Of a DNA stretch of 64,000 bases, positions 8,714-18,180 are shown in pieces. A program made the position numbers and the translations under genes. Within the stretch, counting starts at the first letter, position 1; every line of letters begins with the position of its first letter. The notes beneath the pieces are model-generated. The model did no database searches. It was given only the letters and a program-made list of their open reading frames with translations, and was not told the DNA's origin. The stretch comes from Bradyrhizobium sp. MOS003 (lineage in GTDB: Bacteria; Pseudomonadota; Alphaproteobacteria; Rhizobiales; Xanthobacteraceae), in contig NZ_PYFW01000001.1 of assembly GCF_003020125.1 (NCBI RefSeq), positions 1,116,001-1,180,000 of the forward strand, in the 5' to 3' direction.

Positions 8714-8732
8714 TGCGGAATTAAATTCCGCA
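8714..8732. promoter_or_regulatory. Candidate IclR-type operator between regulator and pimF-type gene
   Basis: A perfect palindrome, TGCGGAATT-A-AATTCCGCA (9-base arms, 1-base centre), sits in the 131-base divergent gap, 68 bases from the regulator start and 45 bases from the pimF-type start. Its core GGAATT-N-AATTCC resembles known IclR-family operators built on GGAAAT/ATTTCC half-sites. It stands out as an AT-rich core in GC-rich DNA and is well placed to control both directions. Confidence 0.7.
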
Positions 8733-8777
8733 CCGCGAAATCGAACAAAAGTAAATCCCCACCAAGGAGGGAATACC

Positions 8778-10874
8778 GTGAGCGAAGTGGTCAAGCTTGA
8801 GCGTCATGACGAGGTCGGGATCGTTACGGTCGACAGCCCTCCGGTCAATGCTCTGAGTGCCGCGGTCCGCGGTGGCATCCTGGAATGCATCAAGGCCGCA
8901 ATCGCCGATCCCGCCATCAAGGGCATCGTGCTGACCTGTGCCGGCCGCACCTTCATCGCCGGCGCCGACATCACCGAATTCGGCAAGCCACCGAAGCCGC
9001 CCGCCCTCAACGACGTGCTGTCCGAGATCGAGAATTCGTCGAAGCCGGTGGTCGCAGCGATCCACGGCACGGCGCTCGGCGGCGGCCTCGAGGTCGCGCT
9101 CGCCTGTCACTACCGCGTTGCGGTGAAGGAAGCCAGGCTCGGCCTGCCCGAGGTGAAGCTCGGACTTCTGCCGGGCGCCGGCGGCACCCAGCGCCTGCCG
9201 CGCGCAGTCGGTCCCGAGCTTGCGGTCAAGATGATCGTCGGCGGCGATCCCATCGGTGCGGCTGAAGCGCTCAAGCATGGTCTGATCGAGGAGATCGTCG
9301 AAGGGCCGGCCTCGGGCGGCGAGGCGTTCGTCCGCAAGCTGCTGGCCGAGAAGCGCCCGCTCAAGCGTCTGCGCGACGACGATTCCAAGCTCGCGGCCGC
9401 CAAGGCCGACCGCTCGATCTTCACCAATGCGGTCGCCGCGATGACCAAGAAGTCGCGCGGCCTGGAAGCGCCGTTCGCCGCCGCCGACGCCGTCGGCTAC
9501 GCCATTGACCTACCCTTCGACGAAGGTCTGAAGAAGGAGCGCGAGGGTTTCCTCAAGCTCGTCGCCAGCGACCAGTCCAAGGCGCAGCGTTATGCCTTCT
9601 TCGCCGAGCGTGAAGCCGCCAAGATCGCCGGCGTCCCCGACGGCACCAAGCCGCGTCCCGTGAACCGCGTCGCCATCCTCGGCGCCGGCACCATGGGCGG
9701 TGGCATCGCGATGTCGTTCGCCAATGCCGGCATTCCCGTCACCCTGATCGAGACCGGCGAGGAGCAGCTCAAGCGTGGCATGGGCATCATGCAGAAGAAC
9801 TGGGAAGCGACCGCGGCGCGCGGCGGCATTCCGGCCGACGCGCCCGCCAAGCGCATGGCGTTGATCAACGGCGTCGTCGGCATCGAGAACGTCGGCGATG
9901 CCGACCTTGTCATCGAAGCCGTGTTCGAGACCATGGCGGTGAAGAAGGAAGTGTTCGGCAAGCTCGACCAATACGTCAAGCCCGGCGCCGTGCTCGCCTC
10001 CAACACCTCCTATCTCAACATCGACGAGATCGCGAAGTCGACCAAGCGTCCGCAGGACGTGCTCGGCATGCACTTCTTCTCGCCCGCCAACGTCATGAAG
10101 CTGTGCGAGATCGTGCGCGCCGACAAGACCGCGCCGGATGCGCTGGTCACCGCGGTGAACATCGCCCGCAAGATCGCGAAGGTGCCGGCCGTGGTTGGCG
10201 TCTGCGACGGTTTTGTGGGCAACCGCATGCTGGCCCAGCGCGGCAAGCAGTCGGAGAAGCTGTTGTTCGAGGGAGCTCTGCCGCAGCAGGTCGACGCCGT
10301 CGTCACCAAGTTCGGCATGCCGATGGGACCGTTCGCGATGGGCGACCTCGCCGGCCTCGACATCGGCTGGCGCTCGCGCAAGGACCGCGGCATCAAGTCG
10401 GAGATCGCGGACGCGCTGTGCGAGGCCGGTCGCTTCGGCCAGAAGACCGGCAAGGGCTACTACAAGTACGAAGCAGGCAGCCGCTCGGCGCTGCCCGATC
10501 CGGAGGTCGAGAAGCTGATCGACGAGACGCTCGCCCGTCTCGGCCGCAAGAAGCGAATCGTCAGTGACGACGAGATCCTCGAGCGCATGATGTACCCGAT
10601 GATCAACGAGGGCGCGAAGATACTCGAAGAGGGCATTGCCGCGCGTCCCTCCGACATCGACGTGGTCTGGCTCTACGGCTACGGCTGGCCGATCTACCGT
10701 GGCGGCCCGATGTTCTGGGCCGACAGCGTTGGCCTCAAGCACATCGCCGATCGGCTCGCTTACTACGCCAAGGAGACCAACGACCCGAGCCTCGAGCCCG
10801 CTCCGCTGCTGAAGAAACTCGCGGCCGAAGGCAAGACGTTCGCTTCGCTCGCGGCGGCATCGAAGGCGGCTTGA
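8778..10874 (+). CDS. pimF: Bifunctional enoyl-CoA hydratase / 3-hydroxyacyl-CoA dehydrogenase (PimF type)
   Basis: A 698-residue fusion enzyme catalysing two consecutive beta-oxidation steps, hydration of the enoyl-CoA and oxidation of the 3-hydroxyacyl-CoA. Residues about 1-200 are a crotonase domain (oxyanion-hole segments [13 protein letters not shown] and [19 protein letters not shown], and the [15 protein letters not shown] motif). Around residue 295 begins an NAD-binding Rossmann domain ([21 protein letters not shown]) with the HADH signature [16 protein letters not shown], followed by C-terminal 3HCDH domains. The start is a GTG with AAGGAGG seven bases upstream. It leads an operon matching the R. 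palustris pimFABCD order (ligase, thiolase, two acyl-CoA dehydrogenases), which degrades pimelate and other dicarboxylates. The general fatty-acid enzyme FadJ is the alternative name; context favours PimF. Confidence 0.92.
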   Translation: MSEVVKLERHDEVGIVTVDSPPVNALSAAVRGGILECIKAAIADPAIKGIVLTCAGRTFIAGADITEFGKPPKPPALNDVLSEIENSSKPVVAAIHGTALGGGLEVALACHYRVAVKEARLGLPEVKLGLLPGAGGTQRLPRAVGPELAVKMIVGGDPIGAAEALKHGLIEEIVEGPASGGEAFVRKLLAEKRPLKRLRDDDSKLAAAKADRSIFTNAVAAMTKKSRGLEAPFAAADAVGYAIDLPFDEGLKKEREGFLKLVASDQSKAQRYAFFAEREAAKIAGVPDGTKPRPVNRVAILGAGTMGGGIAMSFANAGIPVTLIETGEEQLKRGMGIMQKNWEATAARGGIPADAPAKRMALINGVVGIENVGDADLVIEAVFETMAVKKEVFGKLDQYVKPGAVLASNTSYLNIDEIAKSTKRPQDVLGMHFFSPANVMKLCEIVRADKTAPDALVTAVNIARKIAKVPAVVGVCDGFVGNRMLAQRGKQSEKLLFEGALPQQVDAVVTKFGMPMGPFAMGDLAGLDIGWRSRKDRGIKSEIADALCEAGRFGQKTGKGYYKYEAGSRSALPDPEVEKLIDETLARLGRKKRIVSDDEILERMMYPMINEGAKILEEGIAARPSDIDVVWLYGYGWPIYRGGPMFWADSVGLKHIADRLAYYAKETNDPSLEPAPLLKKLAAEGKTFASLAAASKAA

Positions 10875-10895
10875 TGGCCGCTTCGTCTCAACCCT

Positions 10896-10937
10896 CGTCA
10901 TTCCGGGCTCGCGACTTTGTCGCGCCCCGGAATGACG
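10896..10937. repeat. GC-rich palindromic intergenic repeat between pimF and pimA
   Basis: CGTCATTCCGGG at one end and CCCCGGAATGACG at the other, with GCGAC/GTCGC inside, make a 42-base imperfect hairpin. The same CATTCCGG/CCGGAATG arms recur at 15088-15188 and 16379-16479. This is a REP-like family common in Bradyrhizobium and its relatives; between co-directional genes it may stabilise mRNA or partly terminate transcription. Confidence 0.85.
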
Positions 10938-10972
10938 GTTTGTGTTAGTTGCACGCTCAAACAATCAAGAAA

Positions 10973-12655
10973 ATGACCCATCCCGGCGAACAGTTTTACC
11001 CCGAGGGCGTGCGTTGGGACGACACCATCGTCCAGGGCTCGCTGCCTGATCTGCTGTCGAAGTCGGCCGCCGACTACGGCCCGCGCACTGCGCTGGAATT
11101 CCGTGATCGCCCGATCACCTACACCGAGCTCGCAGCTCGGGCCGAGCGCGCCGCGGCGGCGTTCCTGCGCGAAGGCATCGGCAAGGGCACGTCGGTCGCG
11201 CTGTTCCTCGGCAACACGCCCGACCACCCCGTCAATTTCTTCGGCGCGCTGAAGGCGGGTGCACGCGTCGCGCATCTGTCGCCGCTCGACGGCGAGATCG
11301 CGCTGACCCACAAGGTCTCGGATTCCGGCTCGCGCCTGCTCGTCACCTCGAACCTTCAGGCCTTGCTGCCGACCGCGCTTAAGTTCCTCGAAAAGGGGCT
11401 GATCGATCGCCTCGTCGTCTGCGAGGACGATGATTGGGGCAAGGTCGGCACGCCGCAGGCCGCGATCCCCGACGATCCCCGCATCGTCACCTTCAAGGCC
11501 TTCGTCGAAGGTGCCACAGCGCCCGCGCAATGGCCGTCGGTCACGGCCGACGACGTCGCGCTGCTGCAATATACCGGCGGCACCACTGGCCTGCCCAAAG
11601 GCGCCATGCTCACGCACGGCAATCTCACCTCGGCGGTGTCGATCTACGACGTCTGGGGCAAACCGTCGCGCGCGGCACGCGGCGATACGATCGAGCGCGT
11701 CATCTGCGTGCTGCCGCTGTTTCACATCTACGCGCTGACCGTCGTGCTGTTGTCCTCGCTCAGCCGGGGCAACCTGATCTCGCTGCATCAGCGCTTCGAC
11801 GTCGAGGCCGTGATGCGCGACATCGAGATCAAGCGCGCGACGTATTTTCCTGGCGTGCCGACGATGTGGATCGCGATCGCAGCGCTCCCCGATCTCGACA
11901 AGCGCGACTTTTCCTCGCTCGCCACCATCGGTTCCGGCGGCGCGCCGCTGCCGGTGGAGGTCGCGAACTTCTTCGAGCGCAAGGTCGGCAAGAAGCTGCG
12001 CAGCGGCTGGGGCATGACCGAGACCTGCTCGCCCGGCACCGGCCATCCGCCCACCGGGCCGGAGAAGCCCGGCTCGATCGGCCTGATGCTGCCCGGCATC
12101 GAGCTCGATGTGGTTGCGCTGGACGATCCGAAAAAAGTGCTGCCGCCCGGCGAAGTCGGCGAGATCCGTATCAAGGGCCCGAACGTCACCCAAGGCTACT
12201 GGAACAGGCCGGAGGGATCTACAGATGCCTTCGTTGACGGCCGCTTCCTCACCGGCGACATCGGCTATGTCGACGCGGACGGCTATTTCTTTCTGGTCGA
12301 CCGCAAGAAGGACATGATCATCTCCGGCGGCTTCAACGTCTATCCGCAGATGATCGAACAGGCGATCTACACCATATCAGGCGTGCACGAGGTGATCGTG
12401 CTCGGCATCCCCGACCAGTATCGGGGCGAGGCCGCCAAGGCCTTCATCAAGCTGAAGCCCGGCGCAAAGCCCTTCTCGCTCGACGAGCTGCGCGCGCAGC
12501 TCGCCGGCAAGGTCGGCAAGCACGAGCTGCCGGCCGAGGTCGAGTTCGTCGACGATTTGCCGCGCACGCCGGTCGGAAAATTGTCGCGCCACGAATTGCG
12601 CCAGCAGCAGAAACCGTCACAATCCACTCAAGCCATATCAGGAGGTCGCTCTTGA
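10973..12655 (+). CDS. pimA: Acyl-CoA ligase, dicarboxylate/fatty acid activating (PimA type)
   Basis: A 560-residue AMP-forming acyl-CoA synthetase that would activate dicarboxylic or fatty acids to CoA thioesters at the expense of ATP. Motifs seen are the P-loop-like [13 protein letters not shown] near residue 200, [14 protein letters not shown] (A5-type), the hinge aspartate in [31 protein letters not shown], and the C-terminal catalytic lysine region [12 protein letters not shown]. The ATG at 10973 is used; an in-frame TTG at 10949 would add eight residues, and neither has a good Shine-Dalgarno. The stop overlaps the thiolase start (TTGA), so translation is coupled. By order and neighbours it matches PimA; substrate chain length cannot be read from the sequence. 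Confidence 0.9.
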   Translation: MTHPGEQFYPEGVRWDDTIVQGSLPDLLSKSAADYGPRTALEFRDRPITYTELAARAERAAAAFLREGIGKGTSVALFLGNTPDHPVNFFGALKAGARVAHLSPLDGEIALTHKVSDSGSRLLVTSNLQALLPTALKFLEKGLIDRLVVCEDDDWGKVGTPQAAIPDDPRIVTFKAFVEGATAPAQWPSVTADDVALLQYTGGTTGLPKGAMLTHGNLTSAVSIYDVWGKPSRAARGDTIERVICVLPLFHIYALTVVLLSSLSRGNLISLHQRFDVEAVMRDIEIKRATYFPGVPTMWIAIAALPDLDKRDFSSLATIGSGGAPLPVEVANFFERKVGKKLRSGWGMTETCSPGTGHPPTGPEKPGSIGLMLPGIELDVVALDDPKKVLPPGEVGEIRIKGPNVTQGYWNRPEGSTDAFVDGRFLTGDIGYVDADGYFFLVDRKKDMIISGGFNVYPQMIEQAIYTISGVHEVIVLGIPDQYRGEAAKAFIKLKPGAKPFSLDELRAQLAGKVGKHELPAEVEFVDDLPRTPVGKLSRHELRQQQKPSQSTQAISGGRS

Positions 12656-13839
12656 CCGACGCCGTCATCGTTTCCACCGCCCGCACCCCGATCGGCAAGG
12701 CCTATCGCGGCGCGCTCAACGCCACCGAGGGCGCAACCCTGCTCGGCCACGCCATCGGCGAAGCCGTCGCTCGCGCCAAGGTCGATCCGAAGGAGATCGA
12801 GGACGTCGTGATGGGCGCAGCGCTGCAGCAGGGCGCGACCGGCGGCAACATCGCGCGCAAGGCGCTGCTTCGCGCCGGCCTTCCCGTCACCGTGGCCGGC
12901 ACCACCATCGACCGGCAATGCGCCTCGGGCCTGCAGGCCATCGCGCTCGCCGCGCGCTCGGTAATCTTCGACGGCGTCGAGATCGCGGTCGGCGGCGGCG
13001 GCGAGTCCATCTCGCTCGTGCAGAACGACAAGATGAACGGCTTCCACGCCCAGGACCCGGCGCTGCTCAAGATCAAGGGCGAAGTCTACATGCCCATGAT
13101 CGACACCGCTGAAGTCGTCGCCAAGCGCTACGGCATCTCCCGCGAGAAGCAGGACGAGTATTCGCTGGAGAGCCAGCGCCGCACGGCGGCAGCGCAACAG
13201 GGCGGCAAGTTCAAGGAGGAGATCGCCCCGATCACGACGCAGATGGCGGTCACCGACAAGGCGACCGGCACCGTGTCGATGAAGGACATCACGCTGTCGC
13301 AGGACGAAGGGCCGCGCCCCGAGACCACGCTCGAAGGCCTCGCCGGCCTCAAGCCGGTGCGTGGCGAGGGTTTCTCCATCACTGCCGGCAATGCCAGCCA
13401 GCTCTCGGACGGCGCCAGCGCCAGCGTGATCATGAGCGACAAGGAAGCCTCAAAGCGCGGCCTCAAGCCGCTCGGCATCTTCCGCGGCTTCGTCTCCGCC
13501 GGTTGCGAGCCGGACGAGATGGGCATCGGCCCGGTCTTCGCCGTGCCGCGTCTGCTCAAGCGCCACGGCCTCACGGTCGACGACATCGGCCTGTGGGAGC
13601 TCAACGAAGCCTTCGCGGTGCAGGTGCTGTATTGCCGCGACAAGCTCGGCATCGACCCCGACAAGATCAACGTCGACGGCGGCGCAATCGCGGTCGGCCA
13701 CCCCTACGGTATGTCGGGCGCCCGCCTCGCCGGCCACGCCCTGATCGAAGGCCGCCGCCGCAAGGCCAAATATGCGGTCGTCACAATGTGCGTCGGCGGC
13801 GGCATGGGCGCGGCCGGGCTGTTCGAAGTTCTGCAGTAA
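12652..13839 (+). CDS. pimB: Acetyl-CoA acyltransferase (thiolase, PimB type)
   Basis: A 395-residue thiolase for the thiolytic cleavage step of beta-oxidation. The nucleophilic cysteine lies in [10 protein letters not shown] near residue 88, the NEAFAVQ motif near 320, the histidine in [16 protein letters not shown], and the second cysteine in [13 protein letters not shown] near the C-terminus. Length and motif order are those of the thiolase family. The start is a TTG at 12652 with a perfect AGGAGG eight bases upstream, overlapping the stop of the ligase gene by four bases. It is the third gene of the pim-type operon. Confidence 0.93.
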   Translation: MTDAVIVSTARTPIGKAYRGALNATEGATLLGHAIGEAVARAKVDPKEIEDVVMGAALQQGATGGNIARKALLRAGLPVTVAGTTIDRQCASGLQAIALAARSVIFDGVEIAVGGGGESISLVQNDKMNGFHAQDPALLKIKGEVYMPMIDTAEVVAKRYGISREKQDEYSLESQRRTAAAQQGGKFKEEIAPITTQMAVTDKATGTVSMKDITLSQDEGPRPETTLEGLAGLKPVRGEGFSITAGNASQLSDGASASVIMSDKEASKRGLKPLGIFRGFVSAGCEPDEMGIGPVFAVPRLLKRHGLTVDDIGLWELNEAFAVQVLYCRDKLGIDPDKINVDGGAIAVGHPYGMSGARLAGHALIEGRRRKAKYAVVTMCVGGGMGAAGLFEVLQ

Positions 13840-13855
13840 TTCACAGGAGGATCCG

Positions 13856-15046
13856 ATGGATCTCGCATTCACGAAAGAAGAGCAGGCGTTTCGCGAGGAA
13901 GTGCGGCAGTTCTTCCGCGACAACGTGCCGCCGGATACCCGGCGCAAGATGGTCGAGGGCCGTCATCTCTCGAAGGACGAGATGGTGACGTGGTGGCGCA
14001 TCCTCAACAAGAAGGGCTGGGGCGTCAGCCATTGGCCCAAACAGTATGGCGGCACCGGCTGGACCTCCGTGCAGCACTACATCTTCAACGAAGAGGTGCA
14101 GTCCTATCCGGCTCCGCAGCCGCTCGCCTTCGGCGTCAGCATGGTCGGCCCGGTCATCTACACCTTCGGCAACGAGGAGCAGAAGAAGCAGTATCTGCCG
14201 CGCATTGCCAATGTCGACGATTGGTGGTGCCAGGGCTTCTCCGAGCCCGGCTCCGGCTCCGACCTCGCCTCGCTCCGCACCAAGGCCGAGCGCAAGGGCG
14301 ACAAGTGGATCATCAACGGCCAGAAGACCTGGACGACGCTGGCCCAGCACGCCGACATGATCTTCTGCCTCTGCCGCACCGACAACAACGCCAAGAAGCA
14401 GATGGGCATTTCCTTCATCGTGTTCTCGATGAAGTCCAAGGGCGTCACCGTGCGCCCGATCCAGACCATCGATGGCGGCGTCGAGGTCAACGAAGTCTTC
14501 TTCGACAATGTCGAGGTGCCCGTCGAGAACCTGATCGGCGAGGAGAACAAGGGCTGGGATTACGCGAAATTCCTGCTCGGCAACGAGCGAACCGGCATCG
14601 CCCGGGTCGGTGTCTCCAAGGAGCGGCTGCGCCGCATCCGCGATCTCGCCGGCAAGGTTGAATCCGGCGGCAAGCCGATCATCCAGGACGCTGCGTTCCG
14701 CGAGAAGCTGGCGGCGTGCGAGATCGAGCTGAAGGCACTGGAACTCACGCAGCTGCGCGTCGTCGCCGACGAAGGCAAGCACGGCAAGGGCAAGCCCAAT
14801 CCGGCCTCCTCCGTGCTGAAGATCAAGGGCTCCGAGATCCAGCAGACCACCACCGAGCTGCTGATGGAAGTGATCGGCCCGTTCGCCGCGCCCTACGACG
14901 TGCACGGCGACGACGGCTCCAACGAAGCCATGGACTGGACCGCCCAGATCGCGCCGAGCTACTTCAACAACCGCAAGGTCTCGATCTACGGCGGCTCCAA
15001 CGAGATCCAGCGCAACATCATCGCCAAGGCGGTGCTGGGACTGTGA
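13856..15046 (+). CDS. pimC: Acyl-CoA dehydrogenase, large subunit type (PimC)
   Basis: A 396-residue flavin-dependent acyl-CoA dehydrogenase. The ATG at 13856 (MDLAFTKEEQAFREEVRQFF) follows CAGGAGG by five bases, so the longer open frame beginning at 13772 is not used. Visible family features are the FAD/substrate segment WWCQGFSEPGSGSDLAS, KWIINGQKTWTTLAQHAD, and the C-terminal region with YGGSNEIQRNIIAKAVLGL. It lies 16 bases after the thiolase gene. In R. palustris, PimC and PimD are annotated as the two subunits of a pimeloyl-CoA dehydrogenase; a similar dimer with the next gene is likely. Confidence 0.92.
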   Translation: MDLAFTKEEQAFREEVRQFFRDNVPPDTRRKMVEGRHLSKDEMVTWWRILNKKGWGVSHWPKQYGGTGWTSVQHYIFNEEVQSYPAPQPLAFGVSMVGPVIYTFGNEEQKKQYLPRIANVDDWWCQGFSEPGSGSDLASLRTKAERKGDKWIINGQKTWTTLAQHADMIFCLCRTDNNAKKQMGISFIVFSMKSKGVTVRPIQTIDGGVEVNEVFFDNVEVPVENLIGEENKGWDYAKFLLGNERTGIARVGVSKERLRRIRDLAGKVESGGKPIIQDAAFREKLAACEIELKALELTQLRVVADEGKHGKGKPNPASSVLKIKGSEIQQTTTELLMEVIGPFAAPYDVHGDDGSNEAMDWTAQIAPSYFNNRKVSIYGGSNEIQRNIIAKAVLGL

Positions 15047-15087
15047 TCTTCTCCTCTCCGCGGAGGCGGGGAGGGCAATTTTTCCAT

Positions 15088-15188
15088 CGTCATTCCGGGG
15101 CGCGACGCAGTCGCGAGCCCGGAATCCATAACCACCAATCGGGATTATGGATTCCGGGCCTGGCCCTACGGGCCATCTCGGAATGACG
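15088..15188. repeat. Double palindromic intergenic repeat between pimC and pimD
   Basis: Starts CGTCATTCCGGGGCGCGAC and ends CTCGGAATGACG, with inner arms GGAATCCATAA and TTATGGATTCC around a short AT-rich centre. It is two REP-like units arranged as one roughly 100-base foldback. The same family occurs at 10896 and 16379 inside this operon. Confidence 0.85.
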
Positions 15189-15221
15189 AAGCCAGATAGT
15201 CCGGGTACGAGGAACCAAAAC

Positions 15222-16364
15222 ATGGATTTTGATCTGAACGAGGAGCAACGGCTTCTCAAGGAAAGCATCGACGGCCTCTTGACCGATTCCTACGATTTCG
15301 AGAGCCGCAAGAAGTACATGAAGGAGAAGGGCGGCTGGAGCAAAGCGGTCTGGGGCAAGCTTGCCGAGCAGGGCCTGCTCGGCCTGCCGTTCGCAGAAGC
15401 CGATGGCGGCTTCGGCGGCGGTGGCGTCGAGACGATGATCGTGATGGAGGCGCTCGGTAAGGCGCTGGTGCTCGAGCCCTACCTCGCCACGGTCGTGATC
15501 GGCGGCGGCTTCCTGCGCCACGCCGGCACCGACGCGCAGAAGGCCGCGCACGTACCCGGCATCATCGACGGCAGCAAGACACTGGCGTTCGCCCAGCTCG
15601 AGAAGAACTCGCGCTACGACCTGTTCGACGTCGCGACCACCGCGAAGAAGAAGGGCGAGGCTTACGTCATCGACGGCGAGAAGTTCGTCGTGCTCAACGG
15701 CGAGAACGCCGACACGCTCATCGTCACCGCCCGTGCCAAGGGCGACCGGCGCGACAAGTCCGGTATCGGCGTGTTCCTGGTCCCGGCCAATGCCAAGGGC
15801 GTCGCCAGGAAGAGCTATCCGACCCAGGACGGCCTGCACGCCGCCGACATCACCTTCACCGGCGTCGAGGTGGGTGCGGACGCCGTGCTCGGCAATCCCG
15901 AGGATTCGCTGGCGCTGATCGAGCGTGTCGTCGACGAAGCCCGCATCGCGCTCTGCGCCGAGGCGGTCGGCCTGATGGACGAATCGCTCAAGACCACGGT
16001 CGAGTACATCAAGACGCGAAAGCAGTTCGGCGTCGCGATCGGCTCGTTCCAGTCGCTGCAGCACCGGGCGTCCGACATGTTCGTCGCGGCCGAGCAGGCC
16101 CGTTCGATGTCGATGTTCGCGACCATGGCCGGTGATTTCGAGGATGCCAAGGAGCGCGCCAACGCGATCGCCGCGGCCAAGGTGCAGATCGGCAAGTCGC
16201 TGAAGTTCGTGGGCCAGCAGGCGATCCAGCTCCACGGTGGCATCGGCATGACCATGGAGGCGAAGATCGGCCACTACTTCAAGCGCCTCACCATGATCGA
16301 GAACAGTTTTGGTGACACCGACTACCACCAGCGCCGCGTCGCGGATGGCGGCGGGTTGATCTAA
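15222..16364 (+). CDS. pimD: Acyl-CoA dehydrogenase, small subunit type (PimD)
   Basis: A 380-residue acyl-CoA dehydrogenase-like flavoprotein. The ATG at 15222 (MDFDLNEEQRLLKESIDGLL) has GAGGAA about ten bases upstream; the open frame from 15147 runs through the repeat and is not used. Features include the LGKALVLEPYLATVVIGGGFL segment (interrupted here for length), a divergent middle domain with DKSGIGVFLVPANAKG, and a C-terminal helical region RKQFGVAIGSFQSLQHR and QLHGGIGMTMEAKIGHYF. As in other PimD-like subunits it is more divergent than its partner and probably acts as a heteromer with the product of 13856. Confidence 0.9.
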   Translation: MDFDLNEEQRLLKESIDGLLTDSYDFESRKKYMKEKGGWSKAVWGKLAEQGLLGLPFAEADGGFGGGGVETMIVMEALGKALVLEPYLATVVIGGGFLRHAGTDAQKAAHVPGIIDGSKTLAFAQLEKNSRYDLFDVATTAKKKGEAYVIDGEKFVVLNGENADTLIVTARAKGDRRDKSGIGVFLVPANAKGVARKSYPTQDGLHAADITFTGVEVGADAVLGNPEDSLALIERVVDEARIALCAEAVGLMDESLKTTVEYIKTRKQFGVAIGSFQSLQHRASDMFVAAEQARSMSMFATMAGDFEDAKERANAIAAAKVQIGKSLKFVGQQAIQLHGGIGMTMEAKIGHYFKRLTMIENSFGDTDYHQRRVADGGGLI

Positions 16365-16378
16365 GACACACCATGACT

Positions 16379-16479
16379 GTCATCCCGGGGCGCGCGAAGC
16401 GCGAGCCCGGGATCCATCAGGCGGCATCACGTGCGGTGAATTGGATTCCGGGCTCGCGCTACGCGCGCCCCGGAATGAC
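16379..16479. repeat. Double palindromic intergenic repeat between pimD and the SDR gene
   Basis: Begins GTCATCCCGGGGCGCGCGAAG and ends CGCGCCCCGGAATGAC. Within it are two smaller hairpins, GCGCGAAGCGC and GCGCTACGCGC. It belongs to the same family as 10896 and 15088. Such repeats between each of several operon genes suggest segmental control of mRNA stability. Confidence 0.85.
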
Positions 16480-16495
16480 CAGAGAGAGCTGAACA

Positions 16496-17269
16496 ATGAA
16501 AAACACCCCGTTCGATCTCACCGGCAAGGTCGCCGTGGTCACCGGCTCCAGCCGCGGCATCGGCCGCTCCTCCGCCGAATTGCTGGCGAAACTCGGCGCC
16601 AAGGTCGTGGTCTCCTCGCGCAAGGCCGAGGCCTGCAAGGAAGTTGCCGACGGCATCAATGCTTCAGGCGGCGACGCCACCGTCATCCCCTGCAACATCG
16701 CGCGCAAGGCCGAGGTGGAGGCGCTGGTCGCGGGCACGATCAAGCACTACGGCAAGATCGACATCCTGGTCTGTAACGCCGCGGTGAATCCATATTACGG
16801 CCCGCTGCTCGACATCACCGACGAAGCCTTCGACAAGATCATGGGGTCCAACGTCAAGAGCAACATCTGGCTCTCTGCGCTCGCGATCCCGCAGATGGCC
16901 GAGCGCGGCAAGGGCTCCGTCGTCATCATTTCCTCGATCGGCGGCCTGCGCGGCTCCACCGTGATCGGTGCCTACGGCATCTCCAAGGCCGCCGATTTCG
17001 CGCTGTGCCGCTCGCTCGCCGGCGAATGGGGCCCGAAAGGCATCCGCGTCAACTGCATCGCGCCCGGCCTCGTCAAGACCGATTTCGCCCGCGCGCTGTG
17101 GGAAGACGAAGCCAATCTCAAGCGCCGCACCGCCACCACGCCGCTGCGCCGCATCGGCGAGCCCGACGAGATCGCCGGCGCGGTGGCCTATCTTGCCTCG
17201 GATGCATCGAGCTTCATGACGGGGCAGACCATCGTGATCGACGGCGGCGTCACCACCGCTGCGGTATAG
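16496..17269 (+). CDS. Short-chain dehydrogenase/reductase at the end of the pim-type operon
   Basis: A 257-residue classical SDR. The NAD(P)-binding TGSSRGIGRSSAELLAKLG lies at residues about 15-33, the NAG-type motif appears as VCNAAVNPYYGP near 90, the catalytic serine as SSIGGLRG and the YxxxK pair as YGISKAADF near 160, and the C-terminus is FMTGQTIVIDGGVTTAAV. It would oxidise or reduce a hydroxyacyl or keto intermediate, but the substrate cannot be read from sequence. It lies 131 bases after pimD across a repeat and ends 15 bases before a convergent gene. It may or may not correspond to the last gene of the R. palustris pim operon, so no symbol is given. Confidence 0.9.
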   Translation: MKNTPFDLTGKVAVVTGSSRGIGRSSAELLAKLGAKVVVSSRKAEACKEVADGINASGGDATVIPCNIARKAEVEALVAGTIKHYGKIDILVCNAAVNPYYGPLLDITDEAFDKIMGSNVKSNIWLSALAIPQMAERGKGSVVIISSIGGLRGSTVIGAYGISKAADFALCRSLAGEWGPKGIRVNCIAPGLVKTDFARALWEDEANLKRRTATTPLRRIGEPDEIAGAVAYLASDASSFMTGQTIVIDGGVTTAAV

Positions 17270-17284
17270 CCCCCGCTCGCAGGG

Positions 17285-18178
17285 CTATGGCCCGCGCGCG
17301 TCGCGGCGCCCGGCGGGTGCGCTTTCGATGGCGCGCGCGACGATCAGGGACGATCGTTCGTCGAGATGCACCCCGTCGTCCCAGCGCAGCTCGCTCCCCG
17401 GCGGATCGACTGTCAGCCAGAGGCTGCGATCGGGGAAGGCTTCGTGGACGATCTCGCCGGTCGTCCGGACCACGCGCGAGCCCTCGATCTCCGGCGCGAA
17501 GGGAATGTGAAACAGGAAGACACGAACGCCGCGCCGCTGCAGATCGTCGACGAGTTGTCGCATGCGGACCACATTCGCGCGCGCCGGGGCGGTCGGGTCG
17601 CCGTCATTCATCTGCTGCAGCGCGCGGTCGAGATACACCCTGTTGTCGAACGTCCCAGGCGGGCGGGCGAGCAGGCGATCCTGCTCGGCGCGCGACCGGG
17701 CGGAACCGGGGCCGGCGTGATTCCAGGTCTCATAGGCCGCGATCACCGTTCGCACCGGCCGCAGGAGCAGGGCCTCCGCGCCCGCGCCATGCGAGAATTT
17801 CTCGATCAGCCCGCCGTCGGCTTCGCGCGACAGCACATTGGTCTCGATCAGCACGGTCTTCGGCAGGCGTGCTTGCCCGGCGACGATGGCGAGGCCGGTC
17901 ACCGGTGAGCCGCCGGCCAGCGCCAGATTGCGCAGGCGTGGAAGCGTGAAATACTCCTCCTTGAGACGCCAGGTAACCGAGCTGCCGACCAGCACGATGT
18001 CGGGGACCGGCTCCTGAACGTAGCGGTTGAGGGTGACGAGGGTGCCGTCGCGCGTGGTGACGGCAGGCTGCTGCAGGGCCGAGCCGTAGCGTTGCGGGGC
18101 CAGGCCGCAGGCCAGCAGCAGCGCGACTGCTGCCACCGCGCACCTGACCAGCCATGAAAGCGTCGAGACCTGCTGCAT
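17285..18178 (-). CDS. Membrane-anchored SGNH-like hydrolase partner of an MBOAT acyltransferase
   Basis: A 297-residue protein beginning at the ATG at 18178, two bases after the stop of the MBOAT gene; an upstream in-frame start would lie inside that gene. One N-terminal membrane segment (WLVRCAVAAVALLLACGLAP) is followed by a periplasmic domain with an SGNH-type nucleophile block (PDIVLVGSSVTWRL) and a C-terminal WDDGVHLDE that supplies the Asp-x-x-His pair. This matches AlgJ/AlgX- or DltD-like partners that transfer acyl groups delivered by MBOAT proteins to an exported polymer. The target polysaccharide is unknown. Confidence 0.7.
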   Translation of the reverse strand: MQQVSTLSWLVRCAVAAVALLLACGLAPQRYGSALQQPAVTTRDGTLVTLNRYVQEPVPDIVLVGSSVTWRLKEEYFTLPRLRNLALAGGSPVTGLAIVAGQARLPKTVLIETNVLSREADGGLIEKFSHGAGAEALLLRPVRTVIAAYETWNHAGPGSARSRAEQDRLLARPPGTFDNRVYLDRALQQMNDGDPTAPARANVVRMRQLVDDLQRRGVRVFLFHIPFAPEIEGSRVVRTTGEIVHEAFPDRSLWLTVDPPGSELRWDDGVHLDERSSLIVARAIESAPAGRRDARGP

Positions 18179-18180
18179 CG

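Noticed and set aside
15088..15188. Considered as an insertion-sequence end or MITE with target duplication
   Set aside because: No flanking direct repeats are visible and the same arms recur at other gene junctions, so it fits a dispersed palindromic repeat better.
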